DNA of 26,429 nt, taken from the NCBI GenBank assembly GCA_000442015.1, contig KE560917.1:1-26429 (forward strand), given 5' to 3'. Source of the stretch: Rozella allomycis CSF55 (taxonomy: Eukaryota > Rozellomycota). Of the stretch, positions 1-8,707 are shown in pieces. Position 1 is the stretch's first letter. Each line of letters begins with the position of its first letter. The position numbers and the translations under genes were made by a program. The notes under the pieces were generated by a model. That model did not search any database. It worked only from the letters and a program-made list of their open reading frames with translations, and was not told the origin of the DNA.

Positions 1-65
1 TATGGAACAATTAATTAAGTGATACGTCATTTCCTTTTATAGGCACATGAGTAATTGATTGGATA

Positions 66-677
66 ATGGTACATTGGTCGCTTATTAACTTTTTATCGTC
101 TTTAGTTATATTCGCTCAAAGAAATTACGCGCTTCCGTATTTCAGAAAATATGAAACTGAAGTTTTCGGAATTCAAAAAATCGATGAAAGGTCGTCCATG
201 GTGTACTTTGGAACAGGTGATCATAGGCTACAATACTGTACCTTTCATGACAACGGACTTAAATCATTCAATAACGTTACGTTAACAAAGCAATATCGAC
301 CCAATACGTCAGAAATCCATACAATCGAAGTTTTAAATGGCGGATATTCGGCAACATTGTATGGCGCGCGAACATCTTTTCTTATAGAAGGGTTCTTTCA
401 ACCGCGGGTATATCAGTTCGAATTCAATGAAAGCATATTTGCCTGGATGGGATTAGCTGATTTTGAACCATTGATTCTTTTTAAAAGCGGCAATCCCAAC
501 TCTTACGATACTAGTGTTGCATCTTTTGATGCTAATGAGTTTTTCATTACTGGGAAGTCTGCTATTATCATTAAGCGAGAATTTTCAAACAACACTGAAA
601 TAATTGTGGCAAGCGCCTACGTCGTAAATTTGATGGAGCAGAAAAAGGCCAACACAATATTGAATGATGAAAATTGA
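66..677 (+). CDS. Small secreted protein of unknown family, tandem paralogue A
   Basis: This intact ORF encodes 203 residues and begins with a hydrophobic leader (about residues 4-23, ending near YALP) that looks like a signal peptide, so export is likely. I do not recognise the family. It clearly resembles the next plus-strand gene at 1301-1927. Shared blocks in the same order are LxYCxF (residues 55-60), LTK (73-75), IEVxNGG (87-93), a Y-x-F-E/K-F segment (about 115-120), WMG (126-128), a x-NE-F/Y-xI block (155-159) and a VIA/VA-S/T-A...V..ME ending (181-190). Several N-x-S/T sequons fit a secreted glycoprotein. There is one conserved Cys and no catalytic motif. AATAAA lies just after the stop codon. 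A lineage-specific secreted or effector family is inference. Confidence 0.8.
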   Translation: MVHWSLINFLSSLVIFAQRNYALPYFRKYETEVFGIQKIDERSSMVYFGTGDHRLQYCTFHDNGLKSFNNVTLTKQYRPNTSEIHTIEVLNGGYSATLYGARTSFLIEGFFQPRVYQFEFNESIFAWMGLADFEPLILFKSGNPNSYDTSVASFDANEFFITGKSAIIIKREFSNNTEIIVASAYVVNLMEQKKANTILNDEN

Positions 678-834
678 ACTTAAAATGAATAAAATTGAAC
701 TACGAATTTATCTACCGATATTGTCCCAGACATTGTCTTGATGGGTGTTGTTATACTGAATTAACCTTCTACTTGCGTGCACGTCCATTTCAATATGCGC
801 AGCAAAAACGCTTTATATGTTTTAGCTTAAAAGT

Positions 835-1068
835 TTACTTTATAATTTGATATAGATCGTCCATAAAATTTTCATCCCAAGCTAGTTCATCATCTCTGGA
901 AATTAATAGGTCTTGGCGGAGATTAATTTTGTTCCAAAGATCGATCAACTGTGCAGATTGTTCGATCAACTCTGGGGAGTCATCAGGAAAAGAGTTATAT
1001 GCAATTTCAAAAAGAACTTCTGGAAGTTGACGACGTGAATGCCATGTATGAACTTCAGAGTTGATCAT
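835..1068 (-). CDS. Small acidic hypothetical protein
   Basis: A minus-strand ORF of 77 residues starts at the ATG at 1068; the reading frame extends four codons further upstream but only from a TTG. The protein is acidic and Leu/Ile-rich, with no signal peptide or membrane segment. Its composition looks coding (Trp at three sites, mixed acidic helix-like stretches such as PDDSPELIEQ and RDDELAWDE). I do not recognise a family. It lies between the two secreted paralogues on the opposite strand. It could be the last exon of a longer gene, but I found no convincing upstream exon. Chance ORF is the main alternative. Confidence 0.4.
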   Translation of the reverse strand: MINSEVHTWHSRRQLPEVLFEIAYNSFPDDSPELIEQSAQLIDLWNKINLRQDLLISRDDELAWDENFMDDLYQIIK

Positions 1069-1300
1069 AAAGTTTAACAAGAAACAAAAATTTGGCTCAT
1101 AGCTTATTACAAACTAAAATATTAGTAAACTTAATTTCGTAATTCGTTGACATAAAACAACATATTAAAAAAAGGTATTTCTAAGATTCTTATTTTTTGA
1201 TTATGGTCAATATATTAAACGGCGCCACATCATACCGTCATCAACTTTAAATTAGGAGATCCATGAAAACGTGGGTGCACCAAGCCACAAATTGTGAGAA

Positions 1301-1927
1301 ATGCTCTTGATCTTACTTTGTGTATTATGTATCCTACAGGGAAATACAAGTTTGCCGTTAGATTCAAATTCGATATCAAGCTATATTCTTCAAAAACATG
1401 TATCAGACAATGTGTTAGTTCTGAAAGGTGAAGGACCCGAGCGAGGGATGTTGTACTGTAACTTTGAAAATGAAGTGGATGATCCCTATCACGTATTTTT
1501 GACGAAATATTTCAAAGACAGATCTTCCTGGCTTTATTACATTGAAGTGATAAATGGCGGTCATGGTGCACATATCGAAACCCCAAACGGTAGCATAACA
1601 ATAAGGGCAATAGAAAATGTTCGACTATACGAATTCAAATATCTTGATAATCTATATATGTGGATGGGAGAAAATTATCATACAAACGTAACCCTTTATC
1701 ATAATAAGGAGCCCGCATTGATGAGATTGCTGAAAGTAGGAGAATTTAATTTAAACGAATATGAAATATTTAAACGGGGTACTGTTTCGATTATGCATGA
1801 ATACTTGCATTTAAGTTCGCTTGTGATCGCAACCGCTTTTGCCGTGTACAAAATGGAATTAAAACAGGTGTCATACAAGAATACTGCGACAGAGAATATT
1901 AAAGACTTGTCCTCCAGCTTGCATTAA
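1301..1927 (+). CDS. Small secreted protein of unknown family, tandem paralogue B
   Basis: This intact ORF encodes 208 residues and begins with a strong signal peptide (MLLILLCVLCILQGNTS, cleavage near residue 17-19). It is paralogous to the protein at 66-677: LYCNF (residues 51-55), LTK, IEVINGG (81-87), RLYEFKY, WMG (122-124), the NEYEIF block and the VIATAFAVYKME ending all line up in order with similar spacing. No known domain is recognised. The C-terminal 20 residues are Ser/Asn-rich and differ from paralogue A. The two copies have diverged strongly, so this is an old duplication. Function is unknown; secretion and parasite-host or surface roles are inference only. Confidence 0.8.
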   Translation: MLLILLCVLCILQGNTSLPLDSNSISSYILQKHVSDNVLVLKGEGPERGMLYCNFENEVDDPYHVFLTKYFKDRSSWLYYIEVINGGHGAHIETPNGSITIRAIENVRLYEFKYLDNLYMWMGENYHTNVTLYHNKEPALMRLLKVGEFNLNEYEIFKRGTVSIMHEYLHLSSLVIATAFAVYKMELKQVSYKNTATENIKDLSSSLH

Positions 1928-2086
1928 CTATGCTCTAGAAAATTGCTATTAATAAAGGAGTCTATATGCTTAAAAAGATATCCAAACTTTTACTTTGATA
2001 ACAGAATTATATTTCAATTGTAGTTTTTAATATCTTTTTTGCCATATCATGTCGTTTTGGTTTTTGTGGCTTTTGAGCTTTGACCT

Positions 2087-3317
2087 ATGAGCGAAATTCC
2101 GGATCTCATAGTAGCCGAAGAATTCCAAGATGATAGAAAAGTTCCTGTTACTATAATAACTGGAATGTTGGGAAGCGGAAAAACAACCCTTCTGAACCAT
2201 ATTTTGACTGAAAATCATGGAAAGCGAATTGCAGTAATAATGAATGAATTTGCTGCAAGTATGTATTTGTACAAAACCAGATATAGCCGGAGATATAGAA
2301 AAATCATTAACTTTGAATGATCCAAATGGAGAATTTGAAGAATGGCTTGACCTTCAAAATGGTTGCATGTGCTGTTCAGCAAAGTAACTTTTTATAGCAT
2401 ATTAGAATGTAGAAGTAATGCTGTTAATGCCATAGAATCTCTAATGTCAAGAAAAGGGAAATTTGACTACATAATAATTGAAACGACCGGATTAGCTGAC
2501 CCAGGTATACAGTGAAGATTATTGTGATAGCTCCCATTTGCCAGATGCTTTGGATGGACGAAGGGATGGAAAGTGACATTTATTTAGATGGAATAGTCAC
2601 TGTTGTAGACGCTGCTAATATTATTCGTCAAATGAATGAGTCCAAGTTAATCAATGAGGCCACAAAGTAAAAATAGACCTGTTATAAAATCCAGACAAAT
2701 AATAATGGCTGATAGAATTTTATTGAACAAAATTGATCTTACTACAGACTCCAAATTGGAGGAAGTGGAGAATACTTTGTTGAAAATAAATCCGCTTTCT
2801 GAAATCAAGAAGACAAAATATTCAAAGTACTTTTTGTATCATCAGTCTTATAGAATCGATAATATTGATTTTATTTTGGGCATCAAAGCCTTCTCTTCTG
2901 CGGAAGAATCGATCAAGGTAAAATTGGCTCAAGTGTCCCTTAAGGAAAGCGCACATCAGATTAAGGTACTTACTTAAATACTAGTTTATTCAAAGGGCAT
3001 TAAAACTGTCATGTTAATTGATGATTTAGTACCTTTAAAAATAGAATCTGTGGAGAAATTTATTCAGAAAATTTTGTGGGAAGATAAGATCCCAGTTATG
3101 AGACTGAAAGGCATCGTGTGGACTGATACGAAAAATTATTACTCGATGCAAGGCGTTTATGAAACATTCGACATTATTCCATTTCAGTCAAACGATAAAG
3201 ATTTGCAAAAGAGAACAAAAATAGTATTTATAGGTACACCAAATTAGTTGTTCAAATTAAGGCGAAAATATTGATCGAGATTATCTTGAATCTCAATTTT
3301 CATTAATAAATAAATAA
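2087..3317 (+). CDS. ZNG1: CobW/COG0523-family zinc metallochaperone GTPase (ZNG1), seven exons
   Basis: The encoded protein is a G3E GTPase that, in characterised eukaryotes, delivers zinc to methionine aminopeptidase 1. Removing six tiny introns (2259-2286, 2384-2412, 2505-2530, 2667-2694, 2966-2995, 3234-3261; 26-30 nt) gives one continuous frame of 353 residues that follows ZNG1 along its length. Visible motifs are the P-loop GMLGSGKTT, the metal-binding [24 protein letters not shown] and the C-terminal RLKGIV...MQGVYE domain. The last exon (3262-3317) is needed to restore the usual ENIDRDYL-like end. The N-terminus has IPDLIV where animal proteins carry CPELVPI, the METAP1-binding motif, so the Cys is absent. 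The second intron boundary (2280 or 2286 as acceptor) was chosen by family length. Stop and AATAAA repeats overlap. Confidence 0.93.
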
Positions 3318-3380
3318 ATGTAAAGGTCATTTTTAATTTATCATGCAGTTTTATTTTTAGAATATCGACATCCAAGCCAC

Positions 3381-5013
3381 ATGCAAACATTTTTACTGCT
3401 GGTAACTTTTCTTGGCTCCATACTTGGAAGCCATATTCTGATCCCCATAATTAGAGATGATAAGTCTAACGAATTCCAAAGAGACCATCTAGACATGTTG
3501 TACGGAAATTCGTTAAAAAATGCTTGGCTAACCTTTAACCTAAACAGATTACAAGAAGATGAACAAAATCACAAAGTTGATATTCTCTTAATTCGTGAAA
3601 ATCTACAGGAATCTTATTCAGGGACTATGTTTCGGTTGTCCTCACTTCAAGACGAAGTGTGGAAAGTTATTGAATCTTATTCATGGCCAAAACCATCCCC
3701 ACTAGGAAAAGAAAAAGACTTTATTTCTCAAGAACTTGGTAAAATTGGCGTCCGCGAAGGCTTTCACGTATCGTTCATTAAGATTCCAATCGTCGTGTAT
3801 GAAATGTATATTCTTTCTCAGTATAATATGGCCAATAACTTTGATTATTACCTTTCCTTTGCATTTCACAGTGTATTTGAACAAATAGATGACGGCGCTT
3901 TCAATATTTTTAAGAATGCTCATAATCCACACATTGAGAAAGGGTTTGTGTTTAGTATATTTTCTGAGCTGCTAAATATCATGATAGAACAAGGTTATGA
4001 TTTCCAAAACGAACAAAACGAAAACAATTTTAATGTGCTTGATTCTATGGCTGAAATGTTTTTGAATCACTTTTTGCAATACGATGATAGAGAATTTAAA
4101 AAGATTTTGAAGGACAAGTTTGATCCCAGTTTGAGTATGAGAAATTCGGTTAGCGCAAACATCCAAGTGACGCACAAAAAGCTAGTGCGGTTGTATGAAA
4201 ATGTGGATAAACAATATAAACAGAGTATTATTCATGACATCCTCAGCCTTGAATTTGAGGCCATTAAGNATCCTCAGCCTTGAATTTGAGGCCGTTAAGA
4301 ACCGCAATGTTTTGTTGTACAGGGCCGTCTTCCCACAAAACAATAATATCGTGGATTTTCCTTTAGAGGTTATTAACAAGAAAATTCTAACACTTGAATC
4401 TGCCAAAGCCAGTTTAAATACGTCAAAAAGAGTCCGTATCCATTCATACGGGTTCTCTCTATTTGCTGGTGCGCTAGCTGATCAAGGAGCTTGTACTTTC
4501 ACCATCTCTTCAAGGTTGATATTTGTAGTTCCTCTTTCATTGGCAGAAGCTAAGAAATACTTTTATTTACCGGAAGAATATATTGGATATCAGATGTGGG
4601 AGAAGGGAGAGAATTTTCATCCTCGACTGGCTTTGGGAAACAGAGAGGGAATGGGTCAATTTGTATTAGGGGGTGATGCGATGTCAGCCCCTCTTGAGAA
4701 CCATGAATTAGTGAATGAGTATTTGGAGAACATTTATGATAGGAAGAAGTATGTACTTTTTCAAGAAAAAAGAGTTTATGGAGATGCTGAATTTAAGAAT
4801 ACTGTTGTAAAATTCAAGGACATTGTTGAATATCAGCCAAAACCTGTGGAATCAAGTCTTTCTAACAAGGGAAACGAATCTATCAGTGATGATGGTAAAG
4901 CAACCAATATGTACGTGATAATCGTTGGAGTTTGTGCTGGGTTTTCTCTTCTAGGAATATCTACCTTTGTTTATCTAAGAATAAAAAAGAGGAACGACTA
5001 TTCAACTAAATAA
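3381..5013 (+). CDS. Large type I membrane protein of unknown family, interrupted by an assembly join
   Basis: The reading frame starts with a signal peptide (MQTFLLLVTFLGSILGS) and ends with one transmembrane helix (YVIIVGVCAGFSLLGISTFVYL) followed by a short basic tail (RIKKRN), so a single-pass protein with a large outside domain is expected. The frame is split at an N (4269). The 30 bases before and after the N are the same except for one change, and merging them keeps the frame, so I treat this as one gene of about 540 residues. The ectodomain has two parts: a helical, charged N-terminal half and a second half with segments such as RVRIHSYGFSL, ADQGACTF and NREGMGQFV. I recognise no domain. 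Short acidic and Ser-rich linker residues precede the helix. Function unknown. Confidence 0.75.
4239..4299. repeat. Duplicated 30-bp contig ends around a single N (4269)
   Basis: The 30 bases at 4239-4268 and 4270-4299 are identical except for one A/G difference (Ile or Val codon). A single N separates them. Collapsing the pair restores the frame of the membrane-protein gene. This pattern fits an unmerged overlap between two contigs rather than a genuine repeat. Confidence 0.85.
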
Positions 5014-5125
5014 AACAACTTTTCATTATATTTTTTTCAATTATTGAATCGTAACACTTGCTTTAAAATAGATTCTATTTTTTCCATTCTGGTCATATTT
5101 GAAATTTCAGAAACTTCTTTTGAAA

Positions 5126-6761
5126 ATGACAACTTTTGTTTCTTTGAAAGACATAGAGTGTGGGGGAGAGCGGGCTGAAGAATATAAAGAAATGGTTAAA
5201 ACTAAACGTCGCCGTGAAGAGGATGAGGATTACGACCCTACAGTTTATTGTATCTGTAGAGAGCCTGATGACCACCGACTAATGATAGAATGTAATGCTT
5301 GTAGTGAATGGTAAAATAAATATTTTTGTCGTGACCAGGTTCCATGCCGCGTGTGTAGGCGTGTCAAAGAAGAAGGCGTCTGAGATGGATTTTTGGGTAT
5401 GTCCAATATGTTCTGGCGAACAAGATCCTGTACCTGGACTATCTTCTAAAGCAGATTCGCGATATGTAAAAGGAAAAGTGTGCCTTGGATGTGGAAGGCC
5501 TGCGATGACGGATTCTAATGCGTGTAGTGAAGAATGCATGATAAAGAATTCTGAAAAGTTTATCTTGTCGCTTGCGAAGAAGGCAGAAATGAAGAAGCGA
5601 AGGGATATTTCAACGACGAATATGAGTCAGAAGAAACCTTCGATGGATGATAATTTAGACGTGAGGAAAAAGGTCAGAAATAGTTTAACGCAGTGCTTGA
5701 GTCCATTTTATGAAAAGTGTGAAGAAAAGAATATTGAGCTTGAAGATTTAGTAAAGGAAATTGAACAAGCGTTATTTCAAGAATTTCGAACAAATTCAAT
5801 TGTTGGCGATAAATATCGATCTAAATTTAGAAGTTTAATTTTCAATTTGAAAAGACCAGAAAACGAAAGGTTGAGGCAGCATTTATTTTTAAAGGAAGTC
5901 AACGGAAAGCAATTAGTTTTAATGCCTCCAGAGAAAATGGCGTCAGAAGAATTGGAGCAAGAAATTAAAGCTATAAAGGAAGAGAGTTTAAGACAGAGTG
6001 TTCTAGTAGATCAAATTGAAGGAAAAATTCATAAAAAGACCCACAAGGGAGAAGTTGAAGTAATTCAGCCGGTTCAGCAAATCGATTATTCAAATTCAAT
6101 TTCTGATTTTTCAGCTTCTGCAGAGAGTTTAGTTTCAGAGAATATTGACACAAATGTTACAAACATGAGCACTGCAAACATGAGTATCACAAATATGAGC
6201 ATGACAAATACAAATAGTTTGCATTCATCAGTTAGCTTTGAAAATAACCTAATCTTGGAATCTGAGCTTGAAACTGATAATTTTGTCTTTAAGGGTACAA
6301 TTGGCTCAGATGAAAATGAAATTCCAATCGAAGGAGTTCAGGTAGGTGGCCCAAGTTCTCTATCAGCGGCAATCTTCAACATTCTTCTTTCAAATACCCG
6401 GCTTGTTCCTGACGGTAGATTGGCTGTAAAGAAAGCTCTCGATTACTTGGAAAGCGTCAATAATCAATCCAAGCGCAATATTGTCACAACGCTACTTTTA
6501 AGGCCTGCTGATAATTCTCCTCGCAATCTTTCTCGCTATGTAGCCTTTGCTGAACATTGGAGTTCCAGAGAAAAGGCTGTAGTCATCAAACAAGGATCCC
6601 AATCAACTTTTATTAAAGATTTTTACATTATCACTTTTGATAAAAACATTTCTTTACCTTCCTTTCTTAATCCTCACTCTTCAATTCTCTCAGATTCAGT
6701 TTCTAAAATCGATTCTGACAAGTTACTGTTTTGTACCCTAGTCCATTCTAAGGTAGAATAA
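5126..6761 (+). CDS. BYE1: BYE1/PHF3/DIDO-type transcription regulator (PHD, TFIIS-like, SPOC)
   Basis: One 28-nt intron (5311-5338) sits between the PHD-finger codons for W62 and F63; removing it gives 535 residues. The domains in order are a PHD finger with Cys4-His-Cys3 ligands C42, C44, C56, C59, H64, C67, C83, C86 and aromatic W62 for methyl-lysine reading; a small zinc-knuckle-like segment CLGC...C...C (110-128) as in DIDO/PHF3; a TFIIS central-like domain (about 165-275, starting VRKKVRNSL); a Ser/Asn/Met-rich linker; and a SPOC domain (about 350-490). This order matches yeast Bye1 and animal PHF3/DIDO, which bind RNA polymerase II and modulate elongation. The in-frame TTG upstream is not used; ATG at 5126 is preferred. 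A basic KTKRRR patch near residue 25-30 may be a nuclear signal. Confidence 0.9.
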
Positions 6762-6890
6762 ATAAACTATATTTTTGTCTTTCTAAATTTAATTTTTCAT
6801 TGTCATCTTTTTAAGATATAATTGTCTTCAAAATTTAATGCTTCTGTATTGTCATTTTCAAATTGACTTTCCAATTGTCGTGGCTGGGTA

Positions 6891-8623
6891 ATGGTAGAAC
6901 ATTATGTTCAAAAAACATTCTTTGAGCCCACCTACTGCTCTTCATGCGGCAGATTCATATGGGGCTTTTATAAACAAGGCTATCAGTCATCAAGTAAATA
7001 CTAATCAACCACATATCCAGCATCAAAGCGATCATATCACAAGAAATGTATTCCCAACGATTCATTAACCGATGCAACAGAGAAACATTCTATAAAATCA
7101 TCACTTGAATCCAATGAAGTGTTTTCCCCAGTCTCAGAGTACTTTTACTCATCTCCGACTGTCTCCAGCGTGTCATTGTCAAGTGACAGCAGTTCAGAAA
7201 ATGGATTCCTGTATAAAATATCAAAGCAAGCAAAGGAAAGAGAATTGAAAATACTCGAATGGGAACGCAAGGTTGCACCGCCCCTCAATTTTGTGTCCAC
7301 GATGCCTAAAAATTTCACTAGATTCACGTTTAGAGTTGGTCCAATGTTTATGGCTATCGGTAATGCGTTGGATGCATTTTACAACAGATGGTCTATATGA
7401 AATCCTCACATGGAAGAACAAGACTGTGTCAACTGCTGCCTTCTTTTCCTTCGTGACAATTGTATTCTATCCACAGTTGCTAATCTTAATGCCTCATCTA
7501 CTGGTCGCCATGTTATATCTGCTGGCTCAAAAACATCAAAATGAGAACATCAGAGAAAGCGTCAGACTGAGGAGCAATATGCTTCATCTTCAGAACTTTG
7601 TAAAAATTTATTCAGACTTTTATGATTTGTCCTTTTTAACATTGAACTTGGCCATGAAATATTTAAATTCTATTCCAGTAACGAAACGATCCAAGCTGCT
7701 TATCTCGTGGTTATCATCGTTTGGATTTCTGATAATTATTATTCCGATTATATCAATCAGGCTGATTATTTTAATGTCTGGTAGTTTCATCTTACTAGGC
7801 GGTAATCCAACCATTCAGGCCTTTGTAATATACTGTTTGGAGAGCATTCGCATGATTGATCAGAAATACATTCACAAAGTGATTCTTGAGACACTTGCAA
7901 AATATATTCCGATAATTAGAAAGAAAAGCGTTTCATTGGGCTTTGCAGTTCCCCTGTCTCTGATTGAATACCATCCACTAAAGTTTATCAGAACAGTAGT
8001 AATTTATGAAAATGAAAGGTATTATCCGTGCATTGGATGGTCCAAGAGACTTTTATTCTACGATCCCTATGAAATGTCGGATAGCAAGGGAAATCTTTGT
8101 TTGNGTTTCTGGTAGTTTCATCTTACTAGGTGGTAATCCAACCATTCAGGCATTCGTATTATATTGTTTAGAGGGCATTCGCATGATTGACCAGAAATAC
8201 ATTCACAAAGTTATTCTTGAGACTCTGGCAAAATATATTCCGATAATTAGAAAGAAAAGCGTTTCATTGGGCTTTGCAGTTCCCCTGTCTCTGATTGAAT
8301 ACCATCCACTAAAGTTTATCAGAACAGTAGTAATTTATGAAAACGAAAGGTATTATCCGTGCATTGGATGGTCCAAGAGACTGTTATTCTACGATCCCTA
8401 TGAAATGTCGGATAGCAGGGGAAAACTTTGTTTGAAATTGCAAGACTTTGATGATTTAAAATGTGATTGGTTAGATGAATGGCACATTGATAAGAAATTT
8501 GGTGATTTAGGCGGATGGCAATATTCTAATGTTATTTGGAAACATAAACGGAATAAGATGAACATGCTCTCTTTCACGAGAAGGAGGCGATGGATCAGAA
8601 CATTTAAATCAAAATCTCTTTAA
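6891..8623 (+). CDS. Degenerate C1 domain + Pex30-like membrane region + dysferlin (DysF) domain protein
   Basis: Introns 6994-7020 (27 nt) and 7360-7387 (28 nt) join three frames. The protein starts with a C1-like zinc finger: HYVQKTFFEPTYCSSCGRF, then FIWG and KQGYQ, as in diacylglycerol/phorbol-ester C1 domains. The second CxxC is replaced by Ser at the expected spacing and the last Cys is missing. A Ser-rich linker leads to hydrophobic segments (about 7388-7800) like the reticulon-type region of Pex30/Pex24 proteins. The C-terminus is a dysferlin domain: IYENERYY, GWSKRLL, then DEWHID, GGWQYS and RRRRWIRT. Such proteins act at ER-peroxisome contact and peroxisome biogenesis. The segment around N 8104 is duplicated by an assembly join; one copy should be dropped. 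The C1 fusion is the odd part. Confidence 0.85.
7777..8434. repeat. Duplicated ~327-bp contig ends (two diverged copies) around N 8104
   Basis: Bases 7777-8103 and 8108-8434 are the same stretch of the dysferlin gene, with about 15 differences (near 4.6%), most of them silent. The protein changes I see are I/L, S/G, K/R and N/K. A single N lies between. The frame of the second copy continues to the normal C-terminus; the first stops at the N. This is best read as two haplotypes or strains left unmerged by the assembler, not a tandem domain. Confidence 0.8.
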
Positions 8624-8707
8624 TATAATGTATTAATAAACATAATTGAATAAATATGATAAAATTATTATTCTGTGGCTTGACCAAACCCTTGTCGAAA
8701 CTTTTTC

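Noticed and set aside
2820-2846. Possible small intron in ZNG1 near [10 protein letters not shown]
   Set aside because: The candidate is 19 nt and breaks frame; the region is open as read, so it was left in the exon.
6904-7068. Short plus ORF starting MFKKHSLSPP
   Set aside because: Another frame of the same bases encodes the C1-like finger and joins the downstream exons through a standard 27-nt intron.
7777-8434. Tandem duplication of a dysferlin/membrane segment as a real protein repeat
   Set aside because: The copies flank a single N, the first ends exactly at it, and the second alone continues to a normal C-terminus.
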